Assembly: GCF_900106945.1 (NCBI RefSeq)
Contig: NZ_FNNE01000010.1
Span: 1 to 64,000, forward strand
Direction of reading: 5' to 3'
DNA: 64,000 bases
DNA from: Marinobacter mobilis
Lineage (GTDB): Bacteria; Pseudomonadota; Gammaproteobacteria; Pseudomonadales; Oleiphilaceae
Below are positions 8,943-16,325 of this stretch, one piece after another. Under the pieces are notes generated by a model. It saw only the letters and a list, made by a program, of their open reading frames with translations, was not told the origin of the DNA and did not search any database. The translations under genes were made by a program, and so were the position numbers. Each line of letters starts with the position of its first letter. Positions within the stretch are counted from its first letter, which is position 1.

Positions 8943-10796
8943 TTACTGGAAGTCGTAACGGACGGAGAGCATGCCGGTACGGCCGGCGGCAATGTACTTG
9001 GCGCCGCTGAACCGCTGTGCGGTCGCGTACTCGCGGTCAAACACATTGGCGAGGGTCAGGCGGGTCGACCAGTTGCGGGCAAAAGCCCAGCTGGCACGCA
9101 GGTCGAGGGTGGCGTAACCGGCCAGTTTCTTGGTATTGGCAGCATCGTCGTAACGCTCACCCTGGGCGCGGTAGGTGGCTCCCAGAATCCACTGGTTGAT
9201 GGTCCGATCCACATCCACCCGCAAGGCTCGGTCACTGCGGCGGCGCAGACGGTTATCGGTTTCGGTGTCGCGGGGATCGGTATAGGTCAGCGCCGTTGCC
9301 AGACGCCACTGGTCCAGATTCAGGCCCGCTGCCAGTTCAGCACCGCGAATACGCGCCTCGCTAACGTTAGCCGGTGAGAGGGTCAGGGTCGGCACGTCGA
9401 AATGGAGCTCGATCAGGTTCTCGATGTCCATCTGGTACAGAGCCAGATCCCAGAACCAGTGGTTGTAGCTGCCGCTGACGCCAATTTCATAGGCATCGGA
9501 CTTTTCCGGCTTCAGGTTCGGGTTGCCGGTGTAGGAGTTGCCACTGGCGTAGGTCTCGGTGGGGTAATAAAGGTCGTTGAAGGTCGGCGCTCGGAAAGCG
9601 GTACCATAACTGGCCCGTACCCGGTGGGCGTAATCGAAGGAATGACCGATGGCAATGCCGCCGGTTTCGTTCTTGCCGTAGGCCTCGTTGTCATCGCCAC
9701 GCAGGCTCAGTTGGAGGTCCGTCGGTCCGAAATGCAAACGCAGCTGGCTGAACAGCGCGCTGTTGGAACGACTCTGCTCGTCAAAGGTGGTGGTACTCTC
9801 CACTGACTCATCCTGCAGCTCGGCCCCAATGACCCACTCATGAACGTCCATGGTCAGGGTGTTCTCCCAGCGACCGGTACGGGCGAGGGTGTTGAAGGTG
9901 GAGGCGCCAAAACTGGCGATCGTATCCTGCTCATCACGGGCCTCGGAGAACTGCACCGATGAGCGCCAGTAATCACTCACCGGAGTGTCGAGACGGAAAC
10001 CGGCGGTGCGGACGGTAAAGTCGGTCTCGCCGCCTTCAAATTCAGTGTTGCCGGTGGATTCCAGGAACACCAGTGCCGCCTCGCCGCCGCTGTCGAATTC
10101 GTGGGTCAGACGGGCAACCCCGGCACCGTTGCGGTAGCCACGGTCATCACCATCCTCAACAATCGGCGCGCCGTCCGAGTCCTTGAACAGTCCGTTCAGG
10201 CTCATCCGGGTGTTACCACTGCTGAGGGCCACACCAGCGTTGTAACGCTGGGTGTTGAAGTTGCCACCGGCGGCCTCGATCCAGCCGCGCTGGCCTGGCT
10301 GCGGGTCTACGGTAAACGCCTGCACCACGCCGCCGACCGCATCTGCGCCGTACAGGGAGCTACGCGGGCCACGAACGATTTCAATCCGTTCCATCAGCTC
10401 TACCGGCACAAACTGCCAGGGCGCACCGCCGCTGGTGGCAGAACGCAGGCGTACGCCGTCGATCATGAAAATGGTGGAATCACTGCCGGTACCGCGGGTA
10501 TACACACTGGTGTTCTTGCCGAAGGAGCCATTGGAGATCACATCAATACCCGGCTGGCCAACGAGGAGATCCTGCATTTCGGCCGGATTCCGCTGCTGGA
10601 TATCCTCGGCGCGGATCACGGTGACCGAGGACAGGCTCTCGCCAATGGTCAACGGTCCAGCCGTACCCGTCACCACAATGGTTTCCAGTTCAGAGGTGGC
10701 CACGGAAGGCTCGGCCATAGCCGGCACTGACAACAACAGCAGGGAAGAGGAACAGCCCGTCAGAACGACGGCCGGAAATGTCTTGGAAATACCCAT
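8943..10796 (-). CDS. btuB: TonB-dependent cobalamin receptor BtuB
   Basis: 617 residues, the usual length of BtuB. After a signal peptide ending about AMA, the TonB box region is LETIVVTGTAG. The plug domain carries RAEDIQQRNPAEMQDLLVGQPGIDV and VEIVRGPRSSLYGADAVGGVV. The C-terminal barrel contains the TonB-receptor signature ASYGTAFRAPTFNDLYYP and ends on an aromatic pair, YDFQ. It binds cobalamin or other corrinoids at the outer membrane and imports them with TonB energy. It is the first gene after the cobalamin riboswitch, separated from it by a leader of about 160 nt that also contains its ribosome-binding site. B12-bound RNA should therefore shut off the whole run. Confidence 0.94.
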   Translation of the reverse strand: MGISKTFPAVVLTGCSSSLLLLSVPAMAEPSVATSELETIVVTGTAGPLTIGESLSSVTVIRAEDIQQRNPAEMQDLLVGQPGIDVISNGSFGKNTSVYTRGTGSDSTIFMIDGVRLRSATSGGAPWQFVPVELMERIEIVRGPRSSLYGADAVGGVVQAFTVDPQPGQRGWIEAAGGNFNTQRYNAGVALSSGNTRMSLNGLFKDSDGAPIVEDGDDRGYRNGAGVARLTHEFDSGGEAALVFLESTGNTEFEGGETDFTVRTAGFRLDTPVSDYWRSSVQFSEARDEQDTIASFGASTFNTLARTGRWENTLTMDVHEWVIGAELQDESVESTTTFDEQSRSNSALFSQLRLHFGPTDLQLSLRGDDNEAYGKNETGGIAIGHSFDYAHRVRASYGTAFRAPTFNDLYYPTETYASGNSYTGNPNLKPEKSDAYEIGVSGSYNHWFWDLALYQMDIENLIELHFDVPTLTLSPANVSEARIRGAELAAGLNLDQWRLATALTYTDPRDTETDNRLRRRSDRALRVDVDRTINQWILGATYRAQGERYDDAANTKKLAGYATLDLRASWAFARNWSTRLTLANVFDREYATAQRFSGAKYIAAGRTGMLSVRYDFQ

Positions 10797-10954
10797 AATC
10801 TACAGCTCGCTGGTACCCCGTGCGCACCCGCACGGTGAATCTGGTGGTGCTGCGATGGAAAAACAAAGAAAGGTGGGCTGAAGATACGTGGCGCAGGAAA
10901 CGGCCGACAGGGTTCACCCACCGCCATTGCCCACCGCAACGTATGGTGTGTTAA
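10797..10954 (-). other. btuB leader between riboswitch and start codon
   Basis: About 158 bp without a convincing gene on either strand. It holds the expression platform of the riboswitch and the btuB ribosome-binding region. I see no clear U-tract terminator here, which favours translational control over attenuation. Confidence 0.5.
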
Positions 10955-11136
10955 CAGGCCGGTCTCCGGACTTATGAGCTGGGCCCTGTCGGGGCTCTGG
11001 ACTGATCGCCTTCCCATACCGTCGGTACAGTGGCGCATTCGATCAGCCTTGACTCAATCACCGTTGCGGGGGCAGTGCCGGATTGTCACCGGCTTCTCGT
11101 TTCATTCCCGGGCGGCTTTACCCGGGAACACCTGAA
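10955..11136 (-). promoter_or_regulatory. Cobalamin riboswitch
   Basis: On the minus strand the segment carries the conserved series of a cobalamin riboswitch: an early GGTGTTCCCGGGT stem, GAAGCCGGTGACAATCCGG, then CACTGCCCCCGCAACGGT, and finally the B12 box AGTCCGGAGACCGGCC (about 10958-10974). Order, spacing and the near-invariant GCCCCCGCAACGGT core match the AdoCbl class. It lies between the end of cobD and btuB and reads into btuB. Control is probably by sequestration of the btuB start region or premature termination, which cannot be decided from sequence alone. It is expected to repress uptake and synthesis genes when B12 is plentiful. Confidence 0.95.
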
Positions 11137-11164
11137 AACGCGCGGCAAGGCTACCAACTGATGA

Positions 11165-12181
11165 TTAATTGGTCAACGATCTTAGGGCCTCGCCTAGCCG
11201 TTGCCAGTCATCCTCTGTGCCCGGCAGACCAAACCGCAGCGCCGCAGGCTGTTCGAACCGGCGCACCAGGATGCCGCCAGCAGCCAGTGCGTCGGCAATG
11301 GCCGGCGCTCTGTCAGTCACCACATAACGGAACAGCAGGGTTCCACCAGCGGGGGGGAGCCCTGCCTGGATCAACAGGGTATGTAAGCGTTCGCTTTGGC
11401 TGGCAAGCCTTGTCACCGTAGATGCCCGCCAGGCATCATCCGCCAACACCCGGGCCATCAGGTAACGTGCAGGGCCATTCATGGCCCAGGGTCCGATGGC
11501 GTTGCGCAGGGCCGCAGCGATGGCGGAATCGGTCAGCACCGCTCCCGCCCGCAGGCCGGCCAGGCCGTAGAACTTGCCCAAGGATTTCAGCACCACCAAC
11601 CCCGGTGTTCCGGTGTGGGCGACGACGCTGACATTCGCGACGCCTTCGGCAAAAGCCTCGTCCACCACCAACCAGCCACCGCGCTTGGCCAGCCGTTGGT
11701 GCCAGTCCAGCAGACGCTCGGGCGTGACAATCTGACCACTGGGGTTATTGGGCTGGATCCACACCAGCACATCCAGGTCATCGAGCCAGTCATCGCCGGC
11801 AGCGATCATCCCAGCGCTGACGGCCACCAGGTCGTGCCCCTCTGAACGCCAGCCATGGCCGTGTTCCTGATAGCCCGGCTGAGGCACCCCCACCCGGCAA
11901 CGCCCCCGCAGCCGGGGCAGGGTCTGGATCGCACACTGACTGCCGGGCACAGCAACACAGCAGGCCTTGTCCGGCGCCCCCGCCCAGTGCCGTATCCGCT
12001 CTTCCAGGCCATCGTCATCTTCAGGTAGCCGCTGCCACACAGCGGGGGGAACCGGCGGCACCGGCCAGCCATCAGGGTTGATGCCAGTGGAAAGATCGAG
12101 CCACTGGTCGCGGGGAATACCCCAGCGACGCACCGCTTCGTTCAGGCGGCCGCCATGAAACGGTGGTAACTGCCCGCTCAT
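11165..12181 (-). CDS. cobD: Threonine-phosphate decarboxylase (CobD/CobC, PLP enzyme)
   Basis: 338 residues when started at the ATG at 12181. That ATG overlaps the cbiB stop as ATGA, so the longer open frame to 12259 is ignored. It is a fold-type I aminotransferase-like protein with [14 protein letters not shown] at the start, [23 protein letters not shown], and the PLP-lysine motif [14 protein letters not shown]. This family makes (R)-1-amino-2-propanol O-2-phosphate from L-threonine phosphate for the nucleotide loop. The partner CbiB, which attaches this amine to cobyric acid, is encoded immediately upstream. Salmonella calls it cobD and Pseudomonas cobC. Confidence 0.92.
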   Translation of the reverse strand: MSGQLPPFHGGRLNEAVRRWGIPRDQWLDLSTGINPDGWPVPPVPPAVWQRLPEDDDGLEERIRHWAGAPDKACCVAVPGSQCAIQTLPRLRGRCRVGVPQPGYQEHGHGWRSEGHDLVAVSAGMIAAGDDWLDDLDVLVWIQPNNPSGQIVTPERLLDWHQRLAKRGGWLVVDEAFAEGVANVSVVAHTGTPGLVVLKSLGKFYGLAGLRAGAVLTDSAIAAALRNAIGPWAMNGPARYLMARVLADDAWRASTVTRLASQSERLHTLLIQAGLPPAGGTLLFRYVVTDRAPAIADALAAGGILVRRFEQPAALRFGLPGTEDDWQRLGEALRSLTN

Positions 12182-13149
12182 GCCACCCCTCCGGTCACAG
12201 CCCACTCCGCCAGTAGTGCCAGCAACGATGTAAGCACCAGCACCAGCAACCACAGCCACACGCCCTGTGTGACCAGATCAATGGCCCGGCGTACCGTGGT
12301 CGCGTCCGGCTTGGGCCCCTGCCCCAGAATCGGCCGCACCTTCACTGTCCCGGCATAGGGCGCAGGGCCACCCAGGGTCACACCCAGGGCTCCGGCTCCG
12401 GCCGCCATCACCGGACCGGCGTTTGGGCTGTCCCACCCCGGAGCCTGGCTCCGCCAGCAGCGCCAGGCGGTGGTGGTGTTTCCCAGCAGAGCGTAAGTCA
12501 GCGCGGTCAGTCGTGCAGGCACCCAGTTCATCAGGTCATCAAGCCGTGCCGCAGTCCGGCCAAAGCTCAGAAAACGGTCGTTGCGATAGCCCCACATGGC
12601 ATCAAGCGTATTGACCAGCCGATGCAGTACCACGCCGGGGATCCCGGCCAGCAGAAACCAGAATAGGCTGGCAAAGACCGCATCCGCGCCGTTCTCCAAC
12701 ATCGACTCGCTGGCCGCGGCTGCCACGCCCGCGTCATCGAGCGCCGAGGCCTGGCGACTGACAATCCGCCCCACCTGCTCCCGCGCCCGCTCCAGCGCTC
12801 CCACCGCCAGCGGCTCGGCGACCGCTTCACCGTGCTCCGCCAGCCCCCGCAACGACATCGCCAGCCATAGCACCAGCGCACCCGCCAGGGTGAGCCAGGG
12901 CTCGGGCAACAGCCACTGCAGCATCAGCGCGACGGTCATCGGGAGCGCCGTCACCAACAGCAAGGCCAGCCCGCCGCGGGCAATGCCCGACCCTGTCGGC
13001 TGATTCAGACGGCGCTCCACCACGCCGGCCAGCGTGCCGAAGCCCACCAGCGGATGCCAGCGCCGGGGTTCGCCAAACCAGCGGTCAAACGCGACAGCCA
13101 GCCCGCAGGCCACCGTTGCCGCCAAAACTGCATACCCTAATCCTTCCAA
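12178..13149 (-). CDS. cbiB: Adenosylcobinamide-phosphate synthase CbiB/CobD
   Basis: Integral membrane protein of about 323 residues from a TTG at 13149, which has an AGGGTGG sequence at suitable distance. A GTG at 13161 is also possible, while the open frame to 13314 would run into the divergent cobT start. Family landmarks are [59 protein letters not shown] and [19 protein letters not shown]. It joins aminopropanol phosphate to adenosylcobyric acid. It overlaps cobD by 4 bp (ATGA). The 100-bp gap to cobT must hold divergent promoters. Confidence 0.9.
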   Translation of the reverse strand: MEGLGYAVLAATVACGLAVAFDRWFGEPRRWHPLVGFGTLAGVVERRLNQPTGSGIARGGLALLLVTALPMTVALMLQWLLPEPWLTLAGALVLWLAMSLRGLAEHGEAVAEPLAVGALERAREQVGRIVSRQASALDDAGVAAAASESMLENGADAVFASLFWFLLAGIPGVVLHRLVNTLDAMWGYRNDRFLSFGRTAARLDDLMNWVPARLTALTYALLGNTTTAWRCWRSQAPGWDSPNAGPVMAAGAGALGVTLGGPAPYAGTVKVRPILGQGPKPDATTVRRAIDLVTQGVWLWLLVLVLTSLLALLAEWAVTGGVA

Positions 13150-13254
13150 GCCGGGATCCACCCTTGTCAATTTGGCGCCCAGTCTACTCGACCTTGACAG
13201 GGTTTTGACCAGGCACCACCATCGTGAGCACTTTTGCCTGCCCGGAATACGACC

Positions 13255-14310
13255 ATGACATTGCCTGCCAGCTGGACCCATACCCCTCCCTGCCCAAGTG
13301 AGCATTATCGCCAACGCGCCCTTGAGCGTCAGGCGGTGCTGACCAAGCCCCCCGGCTCACTGGGCCGGCTGGAGGAGGTTGCGGTTAGCCTGGCGGCCCA
13401 GCAGGGAACCGATCAGCCTGCGGTCGATCAGGTCCACATTGGCGTCTTTGCCGGCGACCACGGTGTCTGCGCCGAAGGCATCTCGGCCTTTCCCCAGCAG
13501 GTCACCGCGCAGATGATTACCAACTTCACCCACGGTGGCGCTGCCATCAGTGTGATGGCCAGCCATCTCGATGCCACCCTTGAAGTGGTCAATCTGGGTA
13601 CTGTGACCCCAGTGCCCGACCTGCACGGCGTCAACAACCTGCAGATTGCTCCTGGCACGGCCAACCTGGCCGTTGAGCCCGCCATGACCAAACACCAGGT
13701 CTGTGAGGCTCTGCGTGCGGGCGACAATGTCGCCGACCAGGCAGCCAACGCCGGCGCCCAGCTGTTTATCGGTGGCGATATGGGCATCGGCAACACCACC
13801 AGTGCCGCCGCCCTGGCCTGCGCTCTGCTGGCAGCGTCACCTGCTGAGCTGGCCGGCCCGGGCACCGGTCTTGATGCCCACGGGGTCAGCCACAAGGCCG
13901 ACGTCATTGGTCGTGCCCTGGTCCGGCATGGCGATAATCGTGAACCGCTGACCGTACTGGCATCACTTGGCGGACTGGAGATCGCAGCCCTCACCGGCGC
14001 TATCCTCGGCTGTGCGGCCCGCGGCATTCCGGTTCTGGTGGATGGTTTCATCGTGTCCGTGGCGGCACTGGTCGCGGTCCGCCAGCAGCCAGTCGTACGC
14101 GAATGGCTGCATTTCTCCCACCGTTCCGGCGAACCCGGACACCGTCGGGTACTCGATGCTCTGGAGGCACATCCGTTACTGGACCTGGGCATGCGTCTGG
14201 GGGAAGGCAGCGGGGCCGCCATAGCGCTGCCGCTGTTGCGTTCCGCCTGCGCCTTGCACAACGGCATGGCCAGTTTTGCCGACGCTGGCGTTAGTAATAA
14301 GGAGGCGTGA
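13255..14310 (+). CDS. cobT: Nicotinate-nucleotide:dimethylbenzimidazole phosphoribosyltransferase CobT
   Basis: 351 residues from the ATG at 13255, a few codons inside a longer open frame that would need a TTG. Family motifs are [51 protein letters not shown] and the C-terminal [14 protein letters not shown] that holds the catalytic glutamate. It activates 5,6-dimethylbenzimidazole to alpha-ribazole phosphate for the lower ligand. It is followed after one base by cobC, in a unit divergent from cbiB-cobD. Confidence 0.95.
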   Translation: MTLPASWTHTPPCPSEHYRQRALERQAVLTKPPGSLGRLEEVAVSLAAQQGTDQPAVDQVHIGVFAGDHGVCAEGISAFPQQVTAQMITNFTHGGAAISVMASHLDATLEVVNLGTVTPVPDLHGVNNLQIAPGTANLAVEPAMTKHQVCEALRAGDNVADQAANAGAQLFIGGDMGIGNTTSAAALACALLAASPAELAGPGTGLDAHGVSHKADVIGRALVRHGDNREPLTVLASLGGLEIAALTGAILGCAARGIPVLVDGFIVSVAALVAVRQQPVVREWLHFSHRSGEPGHRRVLDALEAHPLLDLGMRLGEGSGAAIALPLLRSACALHNGMASFADAGVSNKEA

Positions 14311-14311
14311 G

Positions 14312-14914
14312 ATGAGCCACCAGACCACCATCATCGACCTGATCCGTCATGGCGAACCGGAAGGCGGGCCCAGGTTCCGCGGTAGCCAGGACGATCCCTT
14401 GAGCACCCTGGGCTGGCAGCAGATGCGTGCGGCGATCAGGGGGGAAGACCACTGGGATGTCATTGTGACCTCGCCGTTACTCCGCTGTGTCGAGTTCGCC
14501 ACCGAGGTCGCCACCCAGCGTCACCTCCCGCTGCATGTGGAAGACCGCCTGCGGGAAGTGAACTTCGGTGCCTGGGAAGGCAAGACCACCGCGGAAGTGA
14601 TCGCTGAAGAAGGCGAGAAGCTGTCCCGATTCTGGGAAGATCCGGTCGCCAATACCCCACCCGGAGCGGAAACCATCACCGAGTTCAACCAACGGGTGGT
14701 CGAAGGCTGGCAGCACTGGCGTGATACCCTGGCCGGGCAACGGGCCCTGGTGGTCTGTCACGGTGGGGTGATCCGCATGATCCTGGCGGATGTTATGGGC
14801 ATTCCCCTGCAAAAATCCTTCGCCGGGGTAGCGGTGCCGTTCGCCTGTCGCAGCCGCATTCGGGTCGATCAGTCGGATTTTGGCATCCTGACCAGCTTGC
14901 ACAGTCACGGCTAA
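14312..14914 (+). CDS. cobC: Alpha-ribazole phosphatase CobC (histidine phosphatase family)
   Basis: 200 residues from the ATG at 14312, which has a strong GGAGG at 14301. A longer open frame beginning inside cobT is not used. The phosphohistidine motif is LIRHGEP near residue 10, with TSPLLRC, REVNFGAWEGK and VVCHGGVIRM, all classical for the phosphoglycerate-mutase-like CobC/GpmB group. In this context it removes the phosphate from alpha-ribazole phosphate or adenosylcobalamin phosphate. cobS, which usually follows, is not found here. Confidence 0.9.
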   Translation: MSHQTTIIDLIRHGEPEGGPRFRGSQDDPLSTLGWQQMRAAIRGEDHWDVIVTSPLLRCVEFATEVATQRHLPLHVEDRLREVNFGAWEGKTTAEVIAEEGEKLSRFWEDPVANTPPGAETITEFNQRVVEGWQHWRDTLAGQRALVVCHGGVIRMILADVMGIPLQKSFAGVAVPFACRSRIRVDQSDFGILTSLHSHG

Positions 14915-15169
14915 CCACCTGAATCCTGAGGGGGCCGAAGTAGGTGCTCTGGAGGCCTTAGGCACCCGTGAAAACGCTAACCAGCTTATCTTTCACCATG
15001 CCAAACCGGTGTCAGTCGATAACACCCGCTGAATCACGCGGGCCTCGCTGCCGTGCAATTCTGACCGTGCGGGCGTGCACGGTGCTCATGAAGCGGAGCT
15101 GGACCTGAGCACGGAATTGGCCATAGACTTCCCGGGCACGCCTGTCACCGTAGCCAAGGAAGCCTAGCC
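14915..15169. other. Intergenic stretch with possible coding remnant
   Basis: 255 bp between cobC and the HIT gene, where cobS is often found in relatives. No intact gene is visible. One plus-strand frame reads sensibly for about 38 codons (through EGAEVGALEALGTREN) to a TGA near 15031. Another reads about 34 codons into a TAG at 15167, ending AIDFPGTPVTVAKEA. These look like pieces of decayed coding sequence, but I cannot name the ancestor. An imperfect inverted repeat, CCGTGCGGGCGTGCACGG, lies near 15066-15083. Confidence 0.35.
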
Positions 15170-15589
15170 ATGTCCTACGACACCAACAACATCTTCGCCC
15201 GAATCCTGCGGGGTGAACTGCCCTGCATCAAGCTGTATGAAGATGAACATACCCTGTCCTTTATGGACATCATGCCCCAAGCGGATGGCCACGCCCTGAT
15301 CATTTCCAAGGAACCGGCCACTACCTTGCACGACCTCTCACCAGAAGGCGCGGCGGCCTGTATCCAGACCACCCAAAAGATTGCCAGGGCGGTTGAAGCT
15401 GCTCTTGACGCACCCGGCAGCCTGGTGATGCAACTTAATGGCGCCGGAGCCGGGCAAACCGTTCCCCACGTGCACTTTCACGTTGTGCCAACGTCCATCG
15501 GCCAGCTGCGGGCGACACCCCATGCCACCAACATGGCAGATCCAGCGTTACTGGAAGCCATTGCCCAGAAGATCAGGGCACAGCTCTGA
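15170..15589 (+). CDS. HIT-family nucleotide-binding protein
   Basis: 139 residues with the histidine triad HVHFHV at about residues 99-104, plus the typical N-terminus NIFARILRGELPCIKLYEDE and FMDIMPQADGHALII. These HINT/PKCI-like proteins are small cytoplasmic nucleoside phosphoramidases or nucleotide hydrolases. The gene stands between cobC and the convergent cobU, only 14 bp from the cobU stop. The neighbourhood alone is not evidence for a B12 role. Confidence 0.92.
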   Translation: MSYDTNNIFARILRGELPCIKLYEDEHTLSFMDIMPQADGHALIISKEPATTLHDLSPEGAAACIQTTQKIARAVEAALDAPGSLVMQLNGAGAGQTVPHVHFHVVPTSIGQLRATPHATNMADPALLEAIAQKIRAQL

Positions 15590-15603
15590 TTCTGGCGCCT
15601 GCC

Positions 15604-16125
15604 TCAGTCCTTCAGGGTCAGAGGCAGGCCCGCCACACTCATCAACACCCGGTCACAGCGCTGGGCCAGAGCCTGGTTGAGCCAGCCCAGCTCATCGCAG
15701 AAGCGACGGGTGAGTGGGTCCATACCAATCGTCCCCAGGCCCACTTCGTTGCTGACGATGACCAACGCCCCGGTATAACCGGCAACAGCATCCAGAAACG
15801 CCGACTTCTGTGCTGTCAGTACATCATCACCGGCATGCAGCAGATTGCTCAGCCACAGGCTCATGCAATCGATCAGCAGGCAGGGCGGTCCCTCCTTGCC
15901 CCCCTCCACCGCTAACACCCCGGCCAGCTGCAGGGGCTCTTCCTGCAACCCCCAACCGGCGGGGCGCAAGCCCTGGTGGCGGCGGATACGGGCTGCCATT
16001 TCCGCATCTCCGGCGGTGGCCGTGGCCACGTAAACCACCCCGCTGCCCTCCGCACCGGCCAGACGTTCCGCCAGCGCTGTCTTGCCGGATCGTATGCCCC
16101 CTAATACCAAGGTTCTTGTTTTCAA
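15604..16125 (-). CDS. cobU: Adenosylcobinamide kinase / guanylyltransferase CobU (CobP)
   Basis: 173 residues from a TTG at 16125 with GGGAGA six bases upstream. The ATG further up (16170) would add a non-homologous tail. The P-loop GGIRSGKT is at about residues 8-15, followed by VVYVATATAGDAEMAARIRRHQ (the guanylylated-histidine region) and LLIDCMSLWLSNLL and VSNEVGLGTIGMDPLTRRFCDELGWLNQ. It phosphorylates adenosylcobinamide and transfers GMP to it, preparing for CobS. It serves both de novo synthesis and cobinamide salvage. Confidence 0.94.
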   Translation of the reverse strand: MKTRTLVLGGIRSGKTALAERLAGAEGSGVVYVATATAGDAEMAARIRRHQGLRPAGWGLQEEPLQLAGVLAVEGGKEGPPCLLIDCMSLWLSNLLHAGDDVLTAQKSAFLDAVAGYTGALVIVSNEVGLGTIGMDPLTRRFCDELGWLNQALAQRCDRVLMSVAGLPLTLKD

Positions 16126-16189
16126 AGCGGTTCTCCCTACATCAGACCGCGAACAATGAGTCATGGCCAAGGTTCAGAAATTGGCCTTT

Positions 16190-16205
16190 TGTGACGCAGT
16201 TCACA
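16190..16205. promoter_or_regulatory. Perfect Crp/Vfr-type site
   Basis: TGTGA-CGCAGT-TCACA matches both pentamers of the Crp consensus with the correct 6-bp spacer, flanked by TTT and TCAAA. It lies 120 bp upstream of the M19-like lipoprotein gene and about 65 bp upstream of the cobU start on the other strand. Activation of the lipoprotein gene by cAMP-Crp is the simplest reading. Confidence 0.6.
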
Positions 16206-16226
16206 TCAAAGCAATATGCTACAACA

Positions 16227-16258
16227 TGTCACGTATTAAAAAATGGAACCTCGTGACA
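16227..16258. repeat. Inverted repeat TGTCACG-N18-CGTGACA
   Basis: Two perfect 7-bp arms (16227-16233 and 16252-16258) separated by 18 AT-rich bases, between the Crp-type site and the lipoprotein gene. The arms and their spacing could be a dimeric regulator's two half-sites or promoter parts. I cannot assign a protein. Confidence 0.35.
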
Positions 16259-16277
16259 CGTTCTCACGTTTTAACAA

Positions 16278-16296
16278 GGTAAGCCTTCGGCTTACC
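16278..16296 (+). promoter_or_regulatory. Leader hairpin before the lipoprotein gene
   Basis: GGTAAGCC-TTC-GGCTTACC is a perfect 8-bp stem with a 3-nt loop, ending about 17 nt before the AAAGAGG ribosome-binding site of the gene at 16326. It has no U-tract, so it is more likely a 5'-UTR stabilising or translational element than a terminator. Confidence 0.45.
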
Positions 16297-16325
16297 AAGC
16301 CCGACAAAAACAAAAAGAGGCAGCA

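Noticed and set aside
6897..9377. 826-codon open frame antisense to cobN/btuB
   Set aside because: Product is rich in Gln, His and Arg and spans the cobN-btuB junction, the usual shadow of a GC-rich coding strand. No start signal or family pattern.
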